DNA of 64,000 bases from Comamonadaceae bacterium (GTDB taxonomy: Bacteria; Pseudomonadota; Gammaproteobacteria; Burkholderiales; Burkholderiaceae_C). How positions within the stretch are numbered: the first letter of the stretch is position 1; every line of letters starts with the position of its first letter. Below the pieces are notes generated by a model that ran no database searches, was not told where the DNA came from, and worked only from the letters and a program-made list of their open reading frames with translations. The DNA lies in the NCBI GenBank assembly GCA_947475685.1, contig CANJNC010000015.1, forward strand, positions 1 to 64,000, read 5' to 3'. This document shows, in pieces, positions 11,545-20,978 of the stretch. A program made the position numbers and the translations under genes.

Positions 11545-12306
11545 TTAAGGCCGAAGAGTAAGGTTTGATTCTCGCGTCTGGGATCGTTCAAGCGTGGTTT
11601 GCGCTACTCTGTCGCGCAAATAGAGTGGCGTTGGCAAGCTCGTGCAGGTTTGCAGCTCCAACGAAAAGCCCGTGTCTGCACAATGAGCTTTAGCAAGCGC
11701 AATGAGCGCATCTGCTCGAGGGCTCATCTGAATGAGTTCATATTTGACAGATTGGGTGCAAAGCAGCTGCTCAATATCATCTTGAAAAATGTTGAATGAA
11801 TTGCAAGCGACCAAGACGGACATGTTTGAATGGGGTTCAGTCCAAGCTTTGGGCAACCGCATGGCGCGAGGATCAAGCAAGCAAGGTGCTAGGTTGACTC
11901 GCCAGCGTGGATGGATTTTTTCATATGCACCCACATAAATTTGTCCCATTCGAGCATCCAAAATAGAAAGCACATGTGAAAATTGGGGCCTGGCTTGGAG
12001 AGCAGATTGAGCCAAGACAAGCAAAGAGTCAAATCCGAGTGTAGGAACGCCATGTCCAAAAGAAAAGCCTTGGGCCACAGAGCATGCGGTGCGCAACCCA
12101 GTGAAGGAGCCGGGCCCTTTGCCATAGACAATGGCATCTAGTTGTTTAAAGTTCAAATCCAACTCAGCCATGCCGATTAAGCATTCGGGGATCAAAACAC
12201 TTGAAGTACGCGCGCCTGCTGTACATTCGAAGGACCAAGTATTCAAGTTGTTGGACGCGGCCAATGACAAGGTATCGCTGCTGCACTCAATGGCTAAAAA
12301 TTTCAT
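11545..12306 (-). CDS. tsaB: tRNA threonylcarbamoyladenosine biosynthesis protein TsaB
   Basis: MKFLAIECSSDTLSLAASN..., GKGPGSFTGLRTACSVAQGFSFG. Confidence 0.95.
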   Translation of the reverse strand: MKFLAIECSSDTLSLAASNNLNTWSFECTAGARTSSVLIPECLIGMAELDLNFKQLDAIVYGKGPGSFTGLRTACSVAQGFSFGHGVPTLGFDSLLVLAQSALQARPQFSHVLSILDARMGQIYVGAYEKIHPRWRVNLAPCLLDPRAMRLPKAWTEPHSNMSVLVACNSFNIFQDDIEQLLCTQSVKYELIQMSPRADALIALAKAHCADTGFSLELQTCTSLPTPLYLRDRVAQTTLERSQTRESNLTLRP

Positions 12307-12431
12307 GGCTTTATTATCCCCCATGGCGCTTTGAATTATGGGCCTGTCGCAGCCAAAAGCCGGTATGGCCCCGGGCCGACTTAATGGACGAGCGTCTTGA
12401 CAGGTCGAACTTTCTTGGGCAAAGTCAAAAA

Positions 12432-13949
12432 ATGAACTCAAAAGACGCTATAAAAATACTGGTTATGCGCCAGTTTGCCAAGAATCTCAGGTCTGGGGTG
12501 TTGATGGCTTTGCTGTTGATACCCGCGGTTTGGGCAAAAGAGCCCGTTGTGAGGCAAACACCTTTGGGCTCGTCTCAAAGAGTGAGCGTGGCAGGGTCTT
12601 TGCCAGCGCAGATTGTTAATTTATTGCAAAAAGCAGATCTCTCGCCCAACTCTTTGAGTGTGATGGTGAAAGAGGTCCCCAATCGTGCAAGCTTTCAGCC
12701 GAACGCTCAAGAAGAGGTTGAAATAAGCCATTTGGCCTCCCTACCAAGAATACCGGCCTCACTCATGAAGTTGGTCACCACGCAGGCTGCACTGGATTTG
12801 CTCGGGCCAAACTACACGTGGAAAACCAATGTCTTTATCACGGGGCCAATCAAACCTTCTGGCGTATTGGAGGGTGATGTCATATTGCGTGGTGGTTTAG
12901 ATCCCAAACTGACGGTGGAAAATGCGACGCATGTTATGCAGAAATTGAGATCCTTGGGTATTCAGAAAATACAAGGCGACGTCCTGATCGATAAGAGTTT
13001 GTTTGATGCACCTGAAAAAGATCCGGGTAAATTTGATGGTGAACCCCTTCGCCCCTACAACGTTTTTGCCGATGCGCTGTTGATCAACTTCAACGCTTTG
13101 TTGGTCAGCATCACGCCAGATCCATTGAGCGGCGTGGCGCACATCGACATTGAGCCACGAATGGACGGCTTGGCGTATTCAAAGCAAGTTCCTTTGACCC
13201 ATTCAAACTGTGTAGATTACAGGCAGGAGTTGAAGGCAGATTTTTCGCAATCCTTGCTCATTAAATTCAATGGCACTTTTGCAAAGTCTTGCGGCATGAA
13301 AATTTGGCCTTTGGCCTTTTCAAGACCTAAAGAATTTACTCAAAGAGCGCTCGCTGGAATTTGGCAGAGTTTAGGAGGCGAGATTGCGGGGTCCTTCAAA
13401 TTGGGGGTGTTGCCAGCAAAGGCAACGCTGCTATGGAGCGAAAACTCTCAGCCCTTGGGAGATATAGTCAGAGACATGAATAAATTCTCCAATAACGTCA
13501 TGGCGCAGCATCTTTTTTTGAGCTTAAGCATGGGAACGCCTAGCGGTGTGAGCGAGGCGGCCTCCAGAGAGATTGTTCAAAAGTGGTGGCGCGAAAAAAT
13601 ATCTCCAACGCCCTTGCAAATCGATCAGGGTTCGGGTTTAAGTCGAGATGATCAACTCAGCGCACAAGGTTTGGTGGATTTGTTGAGCTACGCTTGGCAG
13701 TCACCTTATATGCCTGAATTGATCTCATCTTTGCCCATCACGGGCATGGACGGGACCTTAAAGAAAAGTCAAAGCACTGCACTCGCTCATTTAAAGACGG
13801 GTAGCTTAAGAGATGTGAATGCGATCGCTGGATTTGTTCAAGGCAGACAACAAAAGCGGTATATTTTGGTGGCCATCTTGAACGATCCCAAAGCAAGGGA
13901 GGGGGCTGCTGTTTTGGAGGGCTTGATTCAATGGGTAGCGAACAGGTGA
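12432..13949 (+). CDS. dacB: D-alanyl-D-alanine carboxypeptidase/endopeptidase (PBP4 family)
   Basis: SxxK (PASLMKLVTTQAALDLLGPNY), SxN (FSNNVMAQHL), KTG (HLKTGSLRDVNAIAG). Start codon uncertain (ORF opens at 12201). Confidence 0.93.
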   Translation: MNSKDAIKILVMRQFAKNLRSGVLMALLLIPAVWAKEPVVRQTPLGSSQRVSVAGSLPAQIVNLLQKADLSPNSLSVMVKEVPNRASFQPNAQEEVEISHLASLPRIPASLMKLVTTQAALDLLGPNYTWKTNVFITGPIKPSGVLEGDVILRGGLDPKLTVENATHVMQKLRSLGIQKIQGDVLIDKSLFDAPEKDPGKFDGEPLRPYNVFADALLINFNALLVSITPDPLSGVAHIDIEPRMDGLAYSKQVPLTHSNCVDYRQELKADFSQSLLIKFNGTFAKSCGMKIWPLAFSRPKEFTQRALAGIWQSLGGEIAGSFKLGVLPAKATLLWSENSQPLGDIVRDMNKFSNNVMAQHLFLSLSMGTPSGVSEAASREIVQKWWREKISPTPLQIDQGSGLSRDDQLSAQGLVDLLSYAWQSPYMPELISSLPITGMDGTLKKSQSTALAHLKTGSLRDVNAIAGFVQGRQQKRYILVAILNDPKAREGAAVLEGLIQWVANR

Positions 13950-13964
13950 ATTTCGCAGCAGACA

Positions 13965-14888
13965 TTACCAGCCTTTGGCACTTCTTAAAAATGTATAGGT
14001 GTAGGCACCAAGTAAGCGCTGTGCCACGGGCGTGACGTTGATATCATCGGCATAGAGGTAGGTGTTGTAATTGGGGTCCGCACTTTTGGCGGTGCAATTG
14101 ATGCCAGCCATGACCACAGGACACGCGGCCAAAGTGAGTCCAGCCGTTGTGATGCCATAGCCTTGAAAGTCAGCACTCAAATAAAGGACTTCTGCATCAA
14201 ACAATCGAACCCCTTGACCGGAGACGTAAGTGCCAGCATTTGAGATGATTTTGTTGTTGAAGTTTCGTGTTTCATCTTGAATGAATTGAGACAATCCGCC
14301 TGCATAATTGGGCCAAGCCGCCGCAAATCGAGCGGCATTTTTTTGTGCAAAAGGACTGCCCTTGAGATCATAGGCATTCAATATCAAAATATGTGCAAAA
14401 TTTTTAAGTTGGTCCCTGGCAAAAAGTTGATACGTCGTGCCAAGTGCACCCAACAAAGAGATCGCTTGGTCGGGCGTTTCCGTTTTATTCAAAACGGCTT
14501 GAGTGTGGTTCAAAATATCGTTCATGCCCGCATTGATGACGAGCATGTCTCCAGGCTTGGGCACAAAACCGCTCAGCTGCTTGGGCAGATCAGCCACTGT
14601 GGCCTTCGGGGTTGCAAACGCCGTTGAACTGGGGTCAAAAGCAATGTTGTAGCTGGTTGCAAGTTGTGTTACCCAATTGTTGACCGTCATGTCATTGACC
14701 GTCAACTTGTCATTGAAAGCGTTGACTGGTGTGCCTTGATAGCTTAAAAAATCTCCAATGGAGACAATGCGATTGGGAAAGAACTCATCGTATTTGGAGC
14801 TTGAGCCACAGCCCGCGAGAAGGCAAAGCAGGCCCATTGTGGTCAAGGCGACGACTTGCATGGTCCATTTGGACATCTTCTTGATCAT
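13965..14888 (-). CDS. SGNH/GDSL-like lipoprotein with atypical catalytic residues
   Basis: Lipobox LLAGC; block I-like SIGDFLSYQG; block III GMND; C-terminal YADDINVTPVAQRLLGAY. Confidence 0.75.
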   Translation of the reverse strand: MIKKMSKWTMQVVALTTMGLLCLLAGCGSSSKYDEFFPNRIVSIGDFLSYQGTPVNAFNDKLTVNDMTVNNWVTQLATSYNIAFDPSSTAFATPKATVADLPKQLSGFVPKPGDMLVINAGMNDILNHTQAVLNKTETPDQAISLLGALGTTYQLFARDQLKNFAHILILNAYDLKGSPFAQKNAARFAAAWPNYAGGLSQFIQDETRNFNNKIISNAGTYVSGQGVRLFDAEVLYLSADFQGYGITTAGLTLAACPVVMAGINCTAKSADPNYNTYLYADDINVTPVAQRLLGAYTYTFLRSAKGW

Positions 14889-14963
14889 CTGTTCACTCCA
14901 GTAAGAGCTTGTAGTTTACTGGGACTTCGGGCTTATGGAGGTGAGAGGACATAAAAATCAGAA

Positions 14964-15992
14964 TTATTGGGCATGAGAGGCTCTTTTGAGTCGATCATTG
15001 ACGCCTAACCAGTCTGGCGCAAAGGGGGGCTGTTCGATCCATATTTCCTGAACGCCCGCTTTGTCAAAAGCCCTCAGGGTTGAGAAAAGAACTTGGGCGC
15101 AGACCTCCGCCCTTTGGGGCATGGCTTGGTATAAAAATGTCTTTGAGTCAAGGACAAGTGAGCTTGCGCTCCACACACCAATGAATGCCCTGGGTTGCGG
15201 CATGTAAGAGGACAAGCGCTGCTCGAGCGCTTGGCAATCCAGCAGCAACACCTTGGCTTGGGGTGCATAGTGTGCCAATAAACGCCCAGAGACTTTGGGT
15301 GTGATGGCTTTAAGCGCCTTGGGTGAAGAGTTCTCGGGGGTTTCATCGATCAATTCCTGCGCAATGGATTGATGCAACACTTGCTCCAATGATTCGGAGC
15401 TTAACTGCCCAGGGCGAAGCAAGATGGGTTGTCCTCTGGAGCAGTCGATGATCGTGGATTCAATCCCGATGTGTGAAGCGCCTCCGTTCAAAATCAGCAA
15501 GCCTTCTCCAAGTTCCTCGGCAACGTGAACCGCTTGAGTGGGGCTCACGCGACCAAAGCGATTGGCACTGGGCGCAGCGATGCCAAGAACGCCTAAATTT
15601 TTTGCAATTCCAAGCAGCTCCAAGGCCATGGGGTGGGAGGGTATTCTTAAACCAATCGTGCTTTGATGTCCACTGGAGGCGTTGGCAATGCCAGGCTGCC
15701 TTTGCAAAATGAGTGTCAATGCACCCGGCCAGAACTGCTTCATCAATACGTTGGCAAAAGGAGGAATATTGCAAGCAAAGTGCTCGGCGGTGTGCATGTC
15801 GGCGATGTGAACAATCAAAGGATGATCGTTGGGCCGCCCTTTCTTTTTAAAAACAAGCTCAACCGCATGGTCATTTTCTGCATCGGCGCCCAAGCCATAG
15901 ACAGTTTCGGTTGGAAAAGCGACCAGCTTGCCCGCCTTTAGAGACTGGGCGGCTTGCAGGAGATCTGCTCTAGAGGGGTGCTCAATGATCAT
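14964..15992 (-). CDS. tsaC: L-threonylcarbamoyladenylate synthase (Sua5 type)
   Basis: AAQSLKAGKLVAFPTETVYGLGADA, KKKGRPNDHPLIVHI, SANRFGRVSPT; extra Sua5 C-terminal domain. Confidence 0.95.
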   Translation of the reverse strand: MIIEHPSRADLLQAAQSLKAGKLVAFPTETVYGLGADAENDHAVELVFKKKGRPNDHPLIVHIADMHTAEHFACNIPPFANVLMKQFWPGALTLILQRQPGIANASSGHQSTIGLRIPSHPMALELLGIAKNLGVLGIAAPSANRFGRVSPTQAVHVAEELGEGLLILNGGASHIGIESTIIDCSRGQPILLRPGQLSSESLEQVLHQSIAQELIDETPENSSPKALKAITPKVSGRLLAHYAPQAKVLLLDCQALEQRLSSYMPQPRAFIGVWSASSLVLDSKTFLYQAMPQRAEVCAQVLFSTLRAFDKAGVQEIWIEQPPFAPDWLGVNDRLKRASHAQ

Positions 15993-17271
15993 GATGGGTG
16001 GACATCGACAAAAAAGCGCTTTTGATCGGGGGCAAGTCTAAAATATGAAGGCATTTGTCAAGGATCATCAAGGCCTCTTTGGGATGCGCTGCCGTGATGT
16101 TGAGGTGCCCCATTTTTCGGCCCTTTCGGGCTTGCGTTTTGCCGTACAAATGCAGATGTGTACCTGAGTGGGCCAAAACCTTCTCCCAGGCCGGCTCAAT
16201 GGGCCCTGTGCCATCCTCTTTGAACCAAAGGTCGCCCAGCAAATTGAGCATCACACAAGGGCTGTGCTGCCTTGGAGTGACAAGGGGAAGTCCACAAAGC
16301 GTTCGAAGTTGAAGCTCAAACTGTGAAACATCACACGAGTCCAGGCTGTGATGACCGCTGTTGTGTGGTCGAGGTGCTATTTCATTGACCACCCAAGAGG
16401 GCGTCTTTGGCGTGCGGGAAGAAGGGAGTGAAGAAGGGGATTCATCCACGATGAAAAACTCCACACAAAGCACACCCACATAGGAAAGAGTTTGCGCAAT
16501 TTTATGCGCGGCTTGGATGAGTTCATTTTCAAGTTCAGCATCTAAAGCGTGATTAAAAACCGTGCAAAGATGCAAAATCCCATTGATATGCTGATTGCAT
16601 TGAATGGGCAGGTTGACCATGTCATTGCGCTCGTTTCTGGCAACGATGACAGAGAACTCGGCCAAAAGGGGGAGTTTCTTTTCAAAGACACAAGGGATGC
16701 TTTCATCAGAGGCCGTAGGATTGGAGGACGCATTTAAAGAGGCGTAGGCCGAGTGCAACTCGGCCATATCGTGCACGAGAACTTGCCCTTTGCCGTCATA
16801 GCCCAAGCGAGCGGTTTTTAAAATACCAGGAAACAGCTCCAGTGGGGTTTTCAAGATGTCGCAAGCTTGGCCGATGATGTGATAAGGAGCGGTCTGGAGA
16901 TCGCACGCACGAATCATGTTCTTTTCAATCGCGCGGTCTTGTGCAACGGAGACGGCATATGCGCTGGGTCGAACGGGTACTTTTAAGCTTAAACTTTCTA
17001 AGGTGTGTGCCGGGACATTTTCAAACTCTGTGGTCACGCGAGAGGCTCTTTGAGCCAAGAGATCGATACCTTGAGGATCATCATAGGCAAACTGAAGAAA
17101 CTCATGGCTCAAATGAGCCGCAGGAGCGTTGGAGTCGGGGTCTAAAACCACGGTTTGATAGCCCATTTTTTGAGCGGTGTGCACCAACATGCGTCCCAGT
17201 TGACCAGCGCCTAAAATACCAATGCATGCAGGAGGGGCTAAATAATCAAGTGGACGGATTGCGTCGTTCAT
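15982..17271 (-). CDS. purK: 5-(carboxyamino)imidazole ribonucleotide synthase
   Basis: GILGAGQLGRMLVHTAQKMGYQTVVLDPD, NEIAPRPHNSGHHSLDSC; next to purE. Confidence 0.97.
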   Translation of the reverse strand: MNDAIRPLDYLAPPACIGILGAGQLGRMLVHTAQKMGYQTVVLDPDSNAPAAHLSHEFLQFAYDDPQGIDLLAQRASRVTTEFENVPAHTLESLSLKVPVRPSAYAVSVAQDRAIEKNMIRACDLQTAPYHIIGQACDILKTPLELFPGILKTARLGYDGKGQVLVHDMAELHSAYASLNASSNPTASDESIPCVFEKKLPLLAEFSVIVARNERNDMVNLPIQCNQHINGILHLCTVFNHALDAELENELIQAAHKIAQTLSYVGVLCVEFFIVDESPSSLPSSRTPKTPSWVVNEIAPRPHNSGHHSLDSCDVSQFELQLRTLCGLPLVTPRQHSPCVMLNLLGDLWFKEDGTGPIEPAWEKVLAHSGTHLHLYGKTQARKGRKMGHLNITAAHPKEALMILDKCLHILDLPPIKSAFLSMSTHHDH

Positions 17272-17338
17272 AGAGCGGTTTAAAAAAGAAGTTGTGACAA
17301 AAGAGGATCGGGGAAAGTCATGCAATCGGTGAGGGCTT

Positions 17339-17827
17339 TTAGAGTTCAAGTTTAGAGTTTTGAGCAGCAGCAGTTTGTTGTTGACGGTAAAGCATCAGTT
17401 TTTCCTCAAGTGTTTTGTCTGTGATGGCCAACATGGAGACGGCAAAAAGTGCAGCATTGGCCGCGCCAGCAATGCCAATGGCGAATGTCGCCACAGGAAT
17501 ACCTTTGGGCATTTGCACGATACTGTGCAGGGAGTCGACACCGTTGAGATGTTTGCTTGCGACCGGCACGCCCAAAACGGGCAGCGTTGTTTTAGCGGCT
17601 AACATTCCGGGCAAATGTGCGGCACCGCCTGCACCGGCGATAATAGCCTTGTAGCCACGAGATTTGGCCTGTTCAGCAAAGCTGAACATTTGGTCTGGCA
17701 TTCGATGAGCGGATAAAACGCTCGCATCGAATGAAATATCAAATTCTTGCAATATACGGGCGGCATGTTGCATGGTTTCCCAATCAGATTGGGAGCCCAT
17801 GACGACTGCAATAAGGGGTTGAGTCAT
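17339..17827 (-). CDS. purE: 5-(carboxyamino)imidazole ribonucleotide mutase
   Basis: [50 protein letters not shown]. Confidence 0.97.
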   Translation of the reverse strand: MTQPLIAVVMGSQSDWETMQHAARILQEFDISFDASVLSAHRMPDQMFSFAEQAKSRGYKAIIAGAGGAAHLPGMLAAKTTLPVLGVPVASKHLNGVDSLHSIVQMPKGIPVATFAIGIAGAANAALFAVSMLAITDKTLEEKLMLYRQQQTAAAQNSKLEL

Positions 17828-17885
17828 TTTTTTGGCCTAATAAATGTGACAATTAGCTTGTATTTTAAGGTTTTGCTAGGAGTAG

Positions 17886-18848
17886 ATGGAAATGATGGAT
17901 GTTACGGTAGAAAATTTTGAACAAGAAGTGATGGCGTCGTCGATGCAAACGCCTGTTTTGTTGGACTTTTGGGCGCCTTGGTGTGGCCCTTGTAAAACCA
18001 TAGGCCCCATGTTGGAGAAATTAGAGGAGGATTACCAAGGGCGATTCAAACTTGTAAAAATAAACTCTGATGATGAGCAACAATTGGCGGGTGCATTTGG
18101 GATCAAAAGCATACCTACTTGTATTTTAGTGAAAGAGGGGCGTCCAGTAGACGGCTTCATGGGTGCCTTGCCAGAGGGCAAACTCAAGGAGTTTTTAGAC
18201 AAACATTTGCCCTCAATTGATGAGTTGATTGCACAAGAAGACGCGCAAGAAGCGCAAGAACTCTTGCAAGAGGGCAACGACGAGCAGGCTTTGGTCAAGT
18301 TGCAAGAGGCCTTGGCCATGAACCCAGCGAGTGAAGACACCCGCTATGATTATGCCAAACTGTTGATCAAATTAGGTGAATTACAAACAGCGGAAATGAT
18401 TTTGGCGCCATCCTTGACCCAAATTCCTTTGCAATTGAGGTTTGATGCTTTGCATCACTGGCTGGAGTGCTTAAAGTTTATGCAGACGAGCGAAAAAGCA
18501 AGCTGGCGCATGGAGCAGTTTGATGAGCATCTTGCACTCAACAAGCGTGATTTTGAGACTCGACTGGCAAAAGCGCGTTGTTTGGTGGCCAGCGGTGCGT
18601 TGACTCAAGCGATGGACGAGTTGCTTGAAATTGTGATGCGAGACAAGCTGTGGTCAGATCAAGTCGCCAGAAAACTTTTCGTTTCCATTTTGGAGTTGAT
18701 GACGCCTGCTAAAACCACCAAGAGCAATGCACAAGCACCTAAAGCAGAAGGCGCAATAGAGCTAGCGGGGCATGTGCCTCAAGTCGATGATCCGCAGGCA
18801 GAGTTGATCTCCAAATACAGAAGAAAACTAAGCATGGCCTTGAATTAA
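17886..18848 (+). CDS. Thioredoxin-TPR protein, CnoX/YbbN family
   Basis: Thioredoxin domain with WAPWCGPCKTIGPML followed by TPR-like helices; about 320 aa. Confidence 0.88.
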   Translation: MEMMDVTVENFEQEVMASSMQTPVLLDFWAPWCGPCKTIGPMLEKLEEDYQGRFKLVKINSDDEQQLAGAFGIKSIPTCILVKEGRPVDGFMGALPEGKLKEFLDKHLPSIDELIAQEDAQEAQELLQEGNDEQALVKLQEALAMNPASEDTRYDYAKLLIKLGELQTAEMILAPSLTQIPLQLRFDALHHWLECLKFMQTSEKASWRMEQFDEHLALNKRDFETRLAKARCLVASGALTQAMDELLEIVMRDKLWSDQVARKLFVSILELMTPAKTTKSNAQAPKAEGAIELAGHVPQVDDPQAELISKYRRKLSMALN

Positions 18849-19750
18849 TCGGGTTTAAACAGCGCCCAAACGTCTTGATATTTTTGCGCTGTTTGCTCAA
18901 TGACCGTCCTTGGCAAACGGGGAGCGGGGGCTTTTTTATTCCAAGGGGCACCATGGATGTGTGTGCTCTCTAGCCAGTCTCTGAGGTACTGCTTGTCATA
19001 GCTTGGCGGGTTTGTGCCAACTTGGTAGGTCTCAAGAGGCCAATACCTGGAAGAGTCAGGTGTGAGGATTTCATCCATTAAAACGACTTCATTTTGGTCG
19101 TTTAAACCAAATTCGAATTTGGTGTCTGCAATGATGATGCCCTTTTCAAGGGCAATGAGCCTGGCCTTGGAATAAAGCGCAATGCTTAGATCGCGAATTT
19201 GATGGGCCAAGGACGAACCAATCAAAGAGATGGTTTGCTCAAAGCTGATGTTTTCGTCGTGCTCTCCAACAGCGGCTTTGGTGGCGGGTGTGAAGATGGG
19301 TTGATGGAGCTCACTGGCATGATGCAGGCCTTTGGGCAGTGCAATGCCACAAGCGGTTTGTTGGGTTTTGTATTCGGTCCAAGCACTTCCAGCAAGATAC
19401 CCTCGTACAACCGCCTCAATGGGGAGAGGCTTTAAGCGCTTAACCAACATGGAGCGTTGTGAGACTTGATCACGCTCATCGACTCTGACGACCGACTCGG
19501 GCGCCTCGCCGGTGAGGTGGTTGGGACAAAGATCCGATAGCTTGTCAAACCAAAAGAGCGCCATTTGTGTCAGCAAAATGCCTTTGCCATCAATGGGCTC
19601 GCCCATGATGACATCAAATGCAGAAATTCGGTCAGAGGCGAGCATTAATATGTTGTCTTCACCAACTGCATAGTTGTCCCGAACCTTGCCTCGTGCCAAG
19701 AGTGGCAAGGATTGGAGGTTTGAAGAAAAAAGGGATTGCATGGTGGCCAA
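18845..19750 (-). CDS. purC: Phosphoribosylaminoimidazole-succinocarboxamide synthase
   Basis: GKVRDNYAVGEDNILMLASDRISAFDVIM, DTKFEFGLNDQNEVVLMDEILTPDSSRYW. Confidence 0.97.
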   Translation of the reverse strand: MATMQSLFSSNLQSLPLLARGKVRDNYAVGEDNILMLASDRISAFDVIMGEPIDGKGILLTQMALFWFDKLSDLCPNHLTGEAPESVVRVDERDQVSQRSMLVKRLKPLPIEAVVRGYLAGSAWTEYKTQQTACGIALPKGLHHASELHQPIFTPATKAAVGEHDENISFEQTISLIGSSLAHQIRDLSIALYSKARLIALEKGIIIADTKFEFGLNDQNEVVLMDEILTPDSSRYWPLETYQVGTNPPSYDKQYLRDWLESTHIHGAPWNKKAPAPRLPRTVIEQTAQKYQDVWALFKPD

Positions 19751-19801
19751 GCTCCAGAGAGATCAAAAAAACGGAGAGATCGATTGCGTAAAAGACTGAA
19801 A

Positions 19802-19835
19802 AAACAAAAAAGAGCTCTAGAAAATCTAGAGCTCT
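19802..19835 (-). terminator. Rho-independent terminator downstream of fba
   Basis: Perfect stem agagctctag-aaaat-ctagagctct; read on the minus strand it is followed by a T-run. Confidence 0.85.
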
Positions 19836-19862
19836 AAATTGAAACCAAAGAAAAAAACTTCC

Positions 19863-20927
19863 TTATGCGACCACCTGGGACAAGTGCCCACTGTTGTATT
19901 TGGCTGCAACAAATAAAAGGGACTCGCCTTTGATTTTGGATCCCTGTCCTTCACAGCCGAACTGAACATAGCGCTCCTTGCAGATGGCTTTTGCAGCAAG
20001 TTTGGCTGGCTTTAAAAACTCGCGGGGATCGAACTTGCCTGGGTTTTTGGCCAAAAATTCACGAACAGCAGCCGTCATGGCCAAGCGAATGTCGGTGTCG
20101 ATATTGATTTTGCGAACGCCAAATTTGATGGCGTGTTGAATTTCGGAAACAGGAACGCCATAGGTTTCTTTCATCTCACCGCCAAATTCGCGAATCTTGC
20201 TCAACAGGTCTTGAGGAACGCTAGAGCTGCCATGCATGACCAAATGGGTATTTGGAATGCGAGCGTGAATTTGTTTGATGCGATCGATGGCCAAGATATC
20301 CCCCGTAGGCATGCGTGAGAATTTATAGGCACCATGGCTCGTGCCAATTGCAATTGCCAGTGCATCCAATTGAGTCTTTCTGACAAAGTCCGCCGCTTGT
20401 TCGGGGTCGGTCAGCAATTGCTCACGCGTTAAAACATCTTCTGAGCCATGGCCATCCTCTTGGTCTCCTTTGAGTGTCTCTAAAGAGCCCAGGCAGCCTA
20501 ACTCGCCTTCAACGGTGATGCCTAGCTTGTGGGCCATTTGGACCACTTTTTTTGTAACCTCTAAGTTGTACTCGTAAGAGGCGATGGTTTTGCCATCTTC
20601 CATCAAGCTGCCATCCATCATGACCGAAGAAAAACCAAGATCAATGGCACCTTGACAGACCGCGGGACTTTGCCCGTGATCTTGGTGCATCACCACCGGA
20701 ATATGGGGGTAGGACTCAATGGCTGCTTGAATGAGTTTTTTTAGAAAAATCTCACCCGCATATTTTCGAGCACCCGCACTCGCTTGCATGATCACGGGAG
20801 AACCTGTTTCATCTGCTGCTTCCATGATGGCTTGAACTTGCTCGAGGTTGTTGACATTGAAGGCGGGCAAGCCATAGCCGTTTTCGGCGGCATGGTCGAG
20901 AAGTTCACGCATGGATACGATGGCCAT
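19863..20927 (-). CDS. fba: Class II fructose-1,6-bisphosphate aldolase
   Basis: [38 protein letters not shown]. Confidence 0.97.
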   Translation of the reverse strand: MAIVSMRELLDHAAENGYGLPAFNVNNLEQVQAIMEAADETGSPVIMQASAGARKYAGEIFLKKLIQAAIESYPHIPVVMHQDHGQSPAVCQGAIDLGFSSVMMDGSLMEDGKTIASYEYNLEVTKKVVQMAHKLGITVEGELGCLGSLETLKGDQEDGHGSEDVLTREQLLTDPEQAADFVRKTQLDALAIAIGTSHGAYKFSRMPTGDILAIDRIKQIHARIPNTHLVMHGSSSVPQDLLSKIREFGGEMKETYGVPVSEIQHAIKFGVRKINIDTDIRLAMTAAVREFLAKNPGKFDPREFLKPAKLAAKAICKERYVQFGCEGQGSKIKGESLLFVAAKYNSGHLSQVVA

Positions 20928-20978
20928 ATTGATTTCCTAGACGAAGAGGGTAAATTGAAGATTTTAAACTGAGAAAAT

